Assembly: GCA_046160725.1 (NCBI GenBank)
Contig: JBJXHB010000413.1
Coordinates: 1 to 12,998, forward strand
DNA from: JBJXHB01 sp046160725
Lineage (GTDB): Bacteria; Pseudomonadota; Gammaproteobacteria; Burkholderiales; Burkholderiaceae_C
DNA length: 12,998 bases
Direction of reading: 5' to 3'
How positions within the stretch are numbered: the first letter of the stretch is position 1; each line of letters opens with the position of its first letter. The translations under genes were made by a program, and so were the position numbers. Positions 1 to 5,240 of the stretch are shown one piece after another. The notes beneath the pieces are model-generated. The model ran no database searches. It was not told where the DNA came from and saw only the letters and a list, made by a program, of their open reading frames with translations.

Positions 1-797
1 CGGGGACACTGGCCTTCCACCAAGGCCACCATGACGAGGCCCGCACCCTGCTCGAACGGGCAGCGGCCAACGGCGTGCGGTCCAAGCTCTTTGACGGCCT
101 GACGCTGTTGCTGCTGGCGCTGCTGCGCCACGACCAGCGCGAAACCAAGCCGACGGCTGCCATGGCGGCCCACCTGAAGTCGTTCGCTTCGGCTCGCCCC
201 GACGCCATGCGGCTGCAGCGCCTGCGCGAGGCCGGCATGGCGCTGCAACTCTCGGTGGTGGGTGACGTCGCCGGCGCACAGGCGGTCGCGCAGCGCCTGC
301 TAGACCTGGCCGACACCGACAGCTGTGACATGGAGACCGTGCTGGTCTGCCTGTGGCTGGCGCCGCGCCTGAAACTCCTGCCGGACCATGCCTTGGCAGA
401 GACGGCCTATCGCTGGGCGCTGCGATTCAGCACCTCGCGTGCCACCACCGAGGCGCTGGTGTCCGCCGTGCGCGGCCACGACGACGCCATGGCGCATGTG
501 CGACGGGCACATGGCGAAATCCAGGCTCTGGCCGAACGGGCGATGCAGTACTCGCTGCGCGGCGCGCCGGCACAGGCTGCGGCATCGCTGGCTGACGACG
601 GCGAGCGCACGCGCAACGCCAAACTGATTGAGCTGGGGCAGCAGGTCCTGCGCCGCCATCTGGCCGAAGACCCGCATGCCCGTGTGCTCGGTGACCGCTT
701 GAGCGCGGCACAGCAACGCTGGTGCCACACCGCCGCCCATATCGCCGGCATGCTTCGCAGCCAGCGGACGCCGGGCGGGCTGGCCCTGCGCGGTTGA
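1..797 (+). CDS. TPR-like helical repeat protein, 3' fragment
   Basis: The reading frame (first full codon at base 3) is open from the window edge to the TGA at 795-797, so the gene starts upstream and only its last 265 residues or so are present. The first visible residues (LAFHQGHHDEARTLLERAA) have the spacing of a tetratricopeptide helix pair. The rest is rich in Ala, Leu and Arg and looks all-helical (for example GDVAGAQAVAQRLLDLAD), with no signal peptide or membrane segment in the visible part. I do not recognise the family. C-terminal TPR regions of this kind occur in scaffold proteins and in response regulators with an N-terminal receiver domain, but that domain would be outside the window and this is only a guess. 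An in-frame GTG at 75 exists, but the repeat pattern continues across it, so it is not the likely start. The gene converges on the radical SAM gene. Confidence 0.65.
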   Translation, partial: GTLAFHQGHHDEARTLLERAAANGVRSKLFDGLTLLLLALLRHDQRETKPTAAMAAHLKSFASARPDAMRLQRLREAGMALQLSVVGDVAGAQAVAQRLLDLADTDSCDMETVLVCLWLAPRLKLLPDHALAETAYRWALRFSTSRATTEALVSAVRGHDDAMAHVRRAHGEIQALAERAMQYSLRGAPAQAAASLADDGERTRNAKLIELGQQVLRRHLAEDPHARVLGDRLSAAQQRWCHTAAHIAGMLRSQRTPGGLALRG

Positions 798-804
798 GTC
801 CTTC

Positions 805-862
805 GGCTGCGCCTGGGGCATTGGCTCCGGCCCTGACACCTGTCGATGCCCCGAGCGCAGCC
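805..862. terminator. Long imperfect hairpin between convergent genes
   Basis: GGCTGCGC (805-812) pairs with GCGCAGCC (855-862), and GGGGCAT (815-821) pairs with ATGCCCC (846-852). The two steps between them form one C-A mismatch and one G-T wobble, giving a 17-step stem with a 24-nt loop. It lies 8 bases after the plus-strand stop and 15 bases beyond the minus-strand stop at 877, so both transcripts would form it. Neither strand has a T-tract after the stem, so it is not a textbook intrinsic terminator. Bidirectional termination or 3'-end protection is an inference from position. Confidence 0.45.
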
Positions 863-876
863 CGGCCCTGCCGCGA

Positions 877-1998
877 TCAGAACAGCTGGGCCTGACCGGC
901 TGGCCCTGGGGCCCGGAAGTGTGAGAAGTCCAGCACTGTGCGCTCGGTGCGATAGCCCAGCCGGGCACAGGCCTTGTCGAATCGTTGACGCAGGAGCGAC
1001 GCCCACACCCCGCTGCCGCGCATGCGCTGCCCAAACGTTGCGTTGTAGTCCTGGCCGCCGTGCATCTCCCGGACGCGCGCCATCACGCGGTCCGCACGTT
1101 GTGGATAGTGGGTCTGCAGCCATTGCTGGAACAGCGGGCTCACCTCCAAGGGCAGCCGCAACACGATACTGAAGGCGCTGCCGGCGCCCGCATCGCGCGC
1201 TGCCTCGAGGATGCGCTCCAGCTCGGGCTCGTTGATGAAAGGGATCATCGGTGACACGCTGACGCCGACGGGGACGCCGGCCGCTGCCAGGCGCCGGATC
1301 ACCTCCAGCCGGCGCCACGGCGCAGCCGCCCTGGGCTCCAGGATGCGGGCCAGCGAGTCGTCCAGCGTCGTGATCGACACATAGACCGCAACCAGGCCCA
1401 GCCCGGCCATGGGCTGGAGGATGTCCAGGTCTCGCAGCACACCCGAGCCCTTGGTGATCAGCGAGAACGGATGATGGGCCCGGCTCATCACCTCCAGCAC
1501 ACCACGGGTGATGCGCAGGCGTCTCTCGACCGGCTGGTAGGCGTCGGTCACCGACCCGATGTTGAGGTAGCGCGGCCGGTAGCTGCGCGCGGACAGTGCG
1601 GACTCCAGGCAGGACGCTGCGTTGACCTTGGCCACAATGCGGGTCTCGAAGTCCAGGCCGGGCGAACCACCGAGCCAGCTGTGGGTAGGCCGTGCGTAGC
1701 AGTAGATGCAGCCATGCTCGCAGCCGCGGTACGGATTGATCGACAGGTCGAAGCCGATGTCCGGTGAGTCGTTCTCGGACAGGATGGAAACAACGGTTTC
1801 CTCGCGCACCTCGGTGCGGATAGCGACCGCCTCATCCTGGGCATCCAGCTCCAGGCTGCCCCAGCCGTCGTCCTCGGGCTGGCGCTGCGCCACCGTGAAG
1901 CGGTGCGCCGGATTCCAAGTGGTGCCGCGCCCGCGCTGGGGCAATGGCGCCAGGCCGGGATCAGGGACGACAGGGATCACAGGGCGCTGCACAGACAT
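877..1998 (-). CDS. PA0069-family radical SAM protein (SplB-like)
   Basis: This 373-residue protein belongs to the radical SAM proteins related to spore photoproduct lyase and typified by Pseudomonas PA0069. The family signature GRG (22-25) followed by WNPAHRF precedes the iron-sulfur motif C93-x3-C97-x2-C100 (CEHGCIYC), whose three cysteines should hold a [4Fe-4S] cluster that cleaves S-adenosylmethionine. SINPYRGC just before the motif and the downstream GVSVSPMIPFIN segment fit the SplB-type TIM barrel. The substrate is unknown; relatedness to photoproduct lyase suggests, but does not prove, a nucleic-acid repair role. Length is normal for the family. An in-frame TAA lies 12 bases upstream of the ATG at 1998, so this is the most upstream start possible. 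No Shine-Dalgarno sequence precedes it. A promoter and a LexA-type palindrome abut the start codon, suggesting SOS control. It follows dnaB on the same strand after 74 bases. Confidence 0.9.
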   Translation of the reverse strand: MSVQRPVIPVVPDPGLAPLPQRGRGTTWNPAHRFTVAQRQPEDDGWGSLELDAQDEAVAIRTEVREETVVSILSENDSPDIGFDLSINPYRGCEHGCIYCYARPTHSWLGGSPGLDFETRIVAKVNAASCLESALSARSYRPRYLNIGSVTDAYQPVERRLRITRGVLEVMSRAHHPFSLITKGSGVLRDLDILQPMAGLGLVAVYVSITTLDDSLARILEPRAAAPWRRLEVIRRLAAAGVPVGVSVSPMIPFINEPELERILEAARDAGAGSAFSIVLRLPLEVSPLFQQWLQTHYPQRADRVMARVREMHGGQDYNATFGQRMRGSGVWASLLRQRFDKACARLGYRTERTVLDFSHFRAPGPAGQAQLF

Positions 1999-2018
1999 AC
2001 TGGTAATTTATCCAGTAT
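1997..2018. promoter_or_regulatory. LexA-type SOS box (predicted)
   Basis: A perfect 7-bp inverted repeat, ATACTGG (1997-2003) and CCAGTAT (2012-2018), flanks an 8-bp A/T-only spacer. It fits the gammaproteobacterial SOS box in its CTG-N10-CAG form, including the flanking TA on both sides (TACTG-N10-CAGTA). The outer bases of the spacing are G and C where the E. coli consensus has T and A. It covers the putative -10 of the radical SAM promoter and its start codon, so a bound repressor would block RNA polymerase. From memory, PA0069 of Pseudomonas aeruginosa is a reported LexA target, which fits. Confidence 0.65.
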
Positions 2019-2033
2019 TCGGTATTCTGCCAA
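2005..2033 (-). promoter_or_regulatory. Putative sigma-70 promoter of the radical SAM gene
   Basis: On the minus strand, TTGGCA (2033-2028, five of six consensus bases) is followed after exactly 17 bases by TAAATT (2010-2005, four of six). Initiation about seven bases further on would fall at or next to the A of the ATG at 1998, giving a leaderless or nearly leaderless mRNA. The -10 lies inside the predicted LexA box. Confidence 0.5.
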
Positions 2034-2039
2034 GTGCCA

Positions 2040-2056
2040 CGGCGTGCGCGACGCCG
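2040..2056 (-). terminator. Hairpin after dnaB, no U-tract
   Basis: CGGCGT (2040-2045) and ACGCCG (2051-2056) form a perfect 6-bp stem with a 5-nt loop, 16 bases beyond the dnaB stop. No T-run follows on the minus strand, so termination would be weak or factor-dependent. It lies directly upstream of the radical SAM -35 and may insulate that gene from dnaB read-through. Confidence 0.3.
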
Positions 2057-2072
2057 GCGCCGCGGAGGCGCG

Positions 2073-3482
2073 TCAGTACATGCCGTCGCTCATGTCGGAG
2101 GACAGGTTGTCGAAGCGCGTCAACGGCTTCAGGAACGTGAGCTTGACGGTACCGACGGGGCCGTTTCGCTGCTTGGCCAGGATGATCTCGGCCACGCCGG
2201 GTTCCTTGGACTGTTCCTTGTTGTAGTAGTCGTCGCGATAGATGAACATGATGACGTCGGCATCCTGCTCGATGGCACCGGACTCGCGCAGGTCACTCAT
2301 CATCGGCCGCTTGTCGGTACGGGACTCGACACTGCGATTGAGCTGGGACAGCGCGATGACCGGGCACTGCAGCTCCTTGGCCAGCGCCTTCAGGCCACGC
2401 GAGATCTCGCCGAGCTCGGTGGCACGGTTTTCATCGCCGGAGCTGGAGCCGCTCATCAGCTGCAGGTAGTCGACGACGATCAGGCCCAGCGTGCCGCCGA
2501 ACTGGCGCGCCATGCGGCGCGCGCGGGCACGAAGTTCGGCCTGGTTCAGCGCCGCGGTTTCGTCGATATAGATGCTGGCCTTGGCCAACCGGTCCACGGC
2601 GTCGGTGAAGCGCTCCCAGTCCTGGTCCTTCAGCGTGCCCTTGCGCAGGAACTGCTGGTCGATGCGCCCGAGCGAGCCGACCAGACGCATGGCCAGCTGC
2701 GACGCACCCATTTCCATCGAGAACACCAGCACCGGCAGACCTTCCTGCACGGCCACATGCTCGGCAATGTTCAGCGCAAATGCCGTCTTGCCCATCGACG
2801 GACGCGCCGCCAGCACGATCAGGTCGCCGCGCTGCAGTCCGGCGGTGTAACGGTCCAGGTCGAAAAAGCCGCTGCGCACGCCGGTGACCTCTTCGCCGCC
2901 GTTCTCGCTCAGCTCGTTGACCCGATCGATCAGCGCCGGAATCAGCTTGTCGATGCCAATGAAGCCCTGGCGGGTCCGCGAGCCCTCCTCACCGATGGCC
3001 AGGATGCGGCTCTCGGCCTCGTCCAGGATCTGCGAGACGGCACGGCCCTGGGTGTTGAAGGCCGCCGAGGCAATGCTGTCGCTGGTGGAGATCAGTTTGC
3101 GCAGCACCGCCCGCTCGCGCACGATCTCGGCATAGCGCCGCAGATTGGCGGCCCCCGGTACGCTTTGCGCCAGGTCGTTCAGGTATTTCAGGCCACCGAC
3201 GTCCTGGCTCTGTCCGGCACGCTGCAACTGCTCGTGAACCGTGATCACGTCCGCCGGTTTCCCGGCGCCGATCAGCGCACCGATGCCGGCGTAGATCAGC
3301 CGGTGCTCATGGCGATAGAAGTCGCTGTCGGTCAGCAGGTCCGCGGCGCGGTCCCAGGCCAGGTTGTCGATCAGCAGGCCGCCCAGCACGCTCTGCTCGG
3401 CCTCGATCGAATGGGGCGGCACCCGCAGGCGCGTGACCTCGTCATCGGTGCCGCGTTCGGAGGCAATCGTCAGGTTGCTCAT
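2073..3482 (-). CDS. dnaB: Replicative DNA helicase DnaB
   Basis: DnaB is the hexameric ATP-driven helicase that unwinds DNA 5' to 3' at the replication fork and recruits primase. The 469 residues match the family length. The N-terminal helical domain begins at VPPHSIEAEQSVLGG (21-35), as in E. coli. The RecA-like motor shows Walker A ARPSMGKT (226-233), the catalytic glutamate E257 in FSMEM, Walker B D338 in LIVVDYLQLM, and the arginine-finger motif KQRNGPVG with R439. No intein interrupts the motor. The ATG at 3482 leaves 20 residues before the conserved VPPHS, close to E. coli. No Shine-Dalgarno sequence is visible, and a TATAAT-like hexamer sits 6 bases before the ATG. A strong terminator separates the gene from rplI, so it probably has its own promoter. 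Two DnaA-like 9-mers lie 34 to 54 bases upstream. Confidence 0.98.
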   Translation of the reverse strand: MSNLTIASERGTDDEVTRLRVPPHSIEAEQSVLGGLLIDNLAWDRAADLLTDSDFYRHEHRLIYAGIGALIGAGKPADVITVHEQLQRAGQSQDVGGLKYLNDLAQSVPGAANLRRYAEIVRERAVLRKLISTSDSIASAAFNTQGRAVSQILDEAESRILAIGEEGSRTRQGFIGIDKLIPALIDRVNELSENGGEEVTGVRSGFFDLDRYTAGLQRGDLIVLAARPSMGKTAFALNIAEHVAVQEGLPVLVFSMEMGASQLAMRLVGSLGRIDQQFLRKGTLKDQDWERFTDAVDRLAKASIYIDETAALNQAELRARARRMARQFGGTLGLIVVDYLQLMSGSSSGDENRATELGEISRGLKALAKELQCPVIALSQLNRSVESRTDKRPMMSDLRESGAIEQDADVIMFIYRDDYYNKEQSKEPGVAEIILAKQRNGPVGTVKLTFLKPLTRFDNLSSDMSDGMY

Positions 3483-3488
3483 CAGTCG

Positions 3489-3494
3489 ATATTA
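3489..3494 (-). promoter_or_regulatory. Possible -10 of dnaB
   Basis: TAATAT on the minus strand matches four of six -10 bases and ends 6 bases before the dnaB ATG. No convincing -35 lies 16 to 18 bases upstream. If used, it would give a nearly leaderless transcript, which agrees with the lack of a ribosome binding site. A true promoter further upstream remains possible. Confidence 0.25.
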
Positions 3495-3515
3495 GGCGCA
3501 GCGGCCGGCGCCGCC

Positions 3516-3536
3516 TGTGGATGAGGCTGTGCACAA
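3516..3536 (-). promoter_or_regulatory. Two DnaA-box-like 9-mers upstream of dnaB
   Basis: Read on the minus strand, TTGTGCACA (3536-3528) and TCATCCACA (3524-3516) each differ at one position from the DnaA box TTATNCACA. They share orientation and are separated by 3 bases. They lie in the gap between the rplI terminator and dnaB, where bound DnaA could modulate dnaB transcription. This is a motif match only. There is no AT-rich unwinding region or box cluster that would suggest an origin. Confidence 0.4.
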
Positions 3537-3582
3537 GCCCTGCGCAAGCGGTGGAGATCCCGCAGCATGCGCGGCGGCCATG

Positions 3583-3605
3583 AAAAAGGCCGGCATCAGC
3601 CGGCC
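3583..3605 (-). terminator. Intrinsic terminator of the rpsF-rplI operon
   Basis: On the minus strand a perfect 7-bp GC stem, GGCCGGC (3605-3599) with GCCGGCC (3594-3588), encloses a 4-nt loop and is followed at once by five T residues (3587-3583). It starts 22 bases after the rplI stop. This is the only canonical rho-independent terminator I see in the window, and it separates rplI from dnaB. Confidence 0.9.
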
Positions 3606-3627
3606 CGGGAACGCGAAAGACGTCAGC

Positions 3628-4080
3628 TCAGTCGACTTCGGCGACCACCATGACGGTGACCTCGGCGACCACGTCGGAATGCGGTGCCACCGACACCTTG
3701 TGCTCACCGACGACCTTCAGCGGTCCGGCGGGCATGCGGACCTGCGCCTTGGCAATCGCCAGGCCCTGCGCCGTCAATGCCTCGGCCACGTCATGGTTGG
3801 TGACCGAGCCGAAAAGCCGGCCATCGACGCCGGCCTTCTGCGTAATGGTCACGGTCTTGCCCGACAGCTGGTTGCCCAGCGCCTGCGCCGCAGCCAGTTT
3901 CTCGGCGGCCAGCTTCTCCAGGTCGGCACGGCGGGCCTCGAACTCCTTGATCGCCGCATCGGTCGCGCGGCGGGCGCGCTTGGAGGGGATCAGGAAGTTG
4001 CGGGCGTAGCCGTCCTTGACCTTGACGATGTCGCCGAGGTCGCCCAGGTTGGCCACCTTGTCCAGAAGGATGATTTGCAT
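3628..4080 (-). CDS. rplI: 50S ribosomal protein L9
   Basis: L9 binds 23S rRNA near the base of the L1 stalk and extends away from the large subunit; it helps maintain reading frame. The 150-residue product has the standard two-domain layout. The N-terminal globular domain carries the L9 signature (GDIVKVKDGYARNFLIP, about residues 16-32). A long charged helix (about 40-75) leads to a C-terminal domain with GRLFGSVTNHDVAEAL. Length is close to that of E. coli L9 (149). The ATG at 4080 is preceded by GAGGAG at 8-base spacing. It is the last gene of rpsF-priB-rpsR-rplI, 19 bases after rpsR, and an intrinsic terminator follows. Confidence 0.98.
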   Translation of the reverse strand: MQIILLDKVANLGDLGDIVKVKDGYARNFLIPSKRARRATDAAIKEFEARRADLEKLAAEKLAAAQALGNQLSGKTVTITQKAGVDGRLFGSVTNHDVAEALTAQGLAIAKAQVRMPAGPLKVVGEHKVSVAPHSDVVAEVTVMVVAEVD

Positions 4081-4099
4081 GTCGTTTCTCCTCGGCCGA

Positions 4100-4390
4100 T
4101 CAGAGCTTGTGCAGATCGGTGTACGGCAGCAGGGCCAGGAAGCGCGCGCGCTTGATCGCCGTGGTCAGCTGACGCTGGTAGAAGGCGCGCGTGCCAGTCA
4201 GGCGGGCCGGCGTGATCTTGCCGTTCTCGCCAACGAAGTCGCGCAGGATGTCGATATCCTTGTAGTCGATCTCCTTGACGCCGGCCACGGTGAAGCGGCA
4301 GAAGCGGCGGCGCTTGAACAGCAACGACTGCTGGTTGCGCTTGGGGCGACGGTCCTTGGAGAACCGGGACTTGGGACGTGAAGTAGCCAT
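4100..4390 (-). CDS. rpsR: 30S ribosomal protein S18, with basic N-terminal extension
   Basis: S18 binds the 16S rRNA platform as a heterodimer with S6. The conserved core runs from FKRRRFCRF (about 25-33) through EIDYKDID and GKITPARLTGTRAFYQRQL to IKRARFLALLPYTD, closely matching E. coli. The protein has 96 residues against about 75 in E. coli. The extra 20 or so N-terminal residues are Arg/Lys/Ser rich (SRPKSRFSKDRRPKRNQQ). The ATG at 4390 has an AGAGG at workable spacing. The only starts that would give an E. coli-sized protein are TTG or CTG codons without a ribosome binding site, so the long form is preferred. The gene lies between priB (42 bases upstream) and rplI (19 bases downstream). 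Confidence 0.96.
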   Translation of the reverse strand: MATSRPKSRFSKDRRPKRNQQSLLFKRRRFCRFTVAGVKEIDYKDIDILRDFVGENGKITPARLTGTRAFYQRQLTTAIKRARFLALLPYTDLHKL

Positions 4391-4432
4391 GGTGTGAAGC
4401 CTCTAGCGTGATGTTCGATCGGTGACGATGGG

Positions 4433-4714
4433 TCAGTCCAGCTCAGTGACATGGAACAGCGTACCGCGGCCGTTGCGCGCGTTGGCCAGGAAGCCGGCAA
4501 ACGTGCCGTCGGTTCCCAGCTCACGCGTTTCGACCGTCCGCACCAGCGCCCCGAAGGTGATGGCCCGGATCTGCAAGGAAACCTTGCGGGCCGTGCCGTC
4601 CTCGCTGGCCATCGACTCGTGCTCGAGTTGAAAGTCCAGCGCCGGCACACCGGCGGGCGTCCAGCGCGGCGCGCCCCGCTGGACCAGTCGCGCCTGCAGA
4701 ACCAGCCGGTTCAT
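4433..4714 (-). CDS. priB: Primosomal replication protein N (PriB)
   Basis: PriB is a small OB-fold single-stranded-DNA-binding dimer that works with PriA and DnaT to reload DnaB at stalled forks. The N-terminus NRLVLQARLVQR followed by PAGVPALDFQLEH matches the E. coli start (NRLVLSG, then PSGIPHCQFVLEH). The later GTFAGFLANARNGRGTLFHV segment corresponds to the final OB-fold strands. At 93 residues it is slightly shorter than E. coli PriB (104). The ATG at 4714 lies 37 bases after rpsF, and no strong Shine-Dalgarno sequence is seen, so it may rely on read-through translation. Its position between rpsF and rpsR is the conserved one. Ordinary Ssb is also an OB-fold protein, but it is longer and carries an acidic tail that is absent here. 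Confidence 0.92.
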   Translation of the reverse strand: MNRLVLQARLVQRGAPRWTPAGVPALDFQLEHESMASEDGTARKVSLQIRAITFGALVRTVETRELGTDGTFAGFLANARNGRGTLFHVTELD

Positions 4715-4751
4715 GGCACGAGGGTCCAGCAGCGCGCGGCTGCCGGCTTGG

Positions 4752-5114
4752 TCAGTTGCTGGTCTCCTGCGCGGCCTTGCGGGCCTCTTCGCGCTCGACG
4801 GACTTCATCATCACCGAGGGCACGGTCTCGGCCGCCGGCTTGGCCACGACCAGGTGGCGCAGCACCGCGTCGTTGTAGCGGAAGCCGGTTTCCAGTTCGG
4901 TGAGCGTCGCGTTGGACGCCTCGATGTTCAGGCACAGGTAGTGCGCCTTGGCCAGCTTTTGGATCGGATAGGCCAGCTGCCGCCGCCCCCAATCCTCGAC
5001 GCGGTGCACCTTGCCGGAAGCGGCGGTGACCAGGGCCTTGTAGCGCTCCAGCATGGCTGGAACCTGTTCGCTCTGGTCCGGATGGACCAGCAGCACGATC
5101 TCATAGTGACGCAT
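4752..5114 (-). CDS. rpsF: 30S ribosomal protein S6
   Basis: S6 binds S18 and the central domain of 16S rRNA on the small-subunit platform. The start MRHYEIVLLVHPDQSEQVP is nearly that of E. coli S6. The middle GKVHRVEDWGRRQLAYPI and the KAHYLCLNIEA strand are family hallmarks. The C-terminal tail is charged (KSVEREEARKAAQE); total length is 120 residues, within the usual range. The ATG at 5114 has a strong AAGGAG (5125-5120) at 5-base spacing. It is the first gene of the ribosomal operon, behind a perfect TATAAT and a leader hairpin that resembles the S6:S18 autoregulatory element, so the operon is probably repressed by free S6-S18 complex. Confidence 0.98.
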   Translation of the reverse strand: MRHYEIVLLVHPDQSEQVPAMLERYKALVTAASGKVHRVEDWGRRQLAYPIQKLAKAHYLCLNIEASNATLTELETGFRYNDAVLRHLVVAKPAAETVPSVMMKSVEREEARKAAQETSN

Positions 5115-5132
5115 GTGGACTCCTTGTGGATT

Positions 5133-5166
5133 CCGTTGATCGGAAGCCGCCCGGCAGCGTCAACGG
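5133..5166 (-). promoter_or_regulatory. S6:S18-type leader hairpin of rpsF mRNA
   Basis: On the minus strand CCGTTGA (5166-5160) and TCAACGG (5139-5133) form a perfect 7-bp outer stem. Inside it GCTGC and GCGGC form a 5-bp stem (one G-U) with a CGG triloop. Between the stems the 3' side carries an unpaired TTCCGA. A two-stem hairpin with CCG in a 3' bulge just before the rpsF start is the known layout of the S6:S18 complex-binding leader, in which the ribosomal proteins repress their own operon. It ends 7 bases before the rpsF Shine-Dalgarno sequence. Confidence 0.65.
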
Positions 5167-5192
5167 CCGGTGCGGCAAAGGCGGAACCAATG

Positions 5193-5222
5193 ATTATATG
5201 CGGCGCGGGCATGCGGCCACCA
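5193..5222 (-). promoter_or_regulatory. Promoter of the rpsF operon
   Basis: A perfect TATAAT lies on the minus strand at 5198-5193. The best -35 at 18-base spacing is TGGTGG (5222-5217), which is weak and overlaps a hairpin. Initiation about seven bases downstream would give a leader of roughly 70 bases that contains the whole S6:S18-like hairpin. The -10 is well supported; the -35 is not. Confidence 0.6.
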
Positions 5223-5229
5223 GGGCCGC
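5213..5229 (-). terminator. Hairpin after ppsA, no U-tract
   Basis: GCGGCC (5213-5218) and GGCCGC (5224-5229) make a perfect 6-bp GC stem with a 5-nt loop, 11 bases past the ppsA stop. No T-run follows on the minus strand. It could slow or help end ppsA transcription before the rpsF promoter, whose weak -35 candidate it overlaps. Confidence 0.35.
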
Positions 5230-5240
5230 TAACAGATGAC

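Noticed and set aside
2034..3524. A 496-codon plus-strand open frame opposite dnaB
   Set aside because: It mirrors dnaB, which has every helicase motif. The translation is His/Gln/Arg rich with no recognisable family. High GC content leaves antisense frames open.
3483..3627. DnaA-like boxes near dnaB as a replication origin
   Set aside because: Only two imperfect boxes, no AT-rich unwinding element, and no dnaA, dnaN or gidA nearby.
5154..5162. TTGACG in the rpsF leader as a -35 element
   Set aside because: Nothing resembling a -10 lies 17 bases downstream, and the bases belong to the S6:S18-like stem. The TATAAT at 5198-5193 is the better promoter element.
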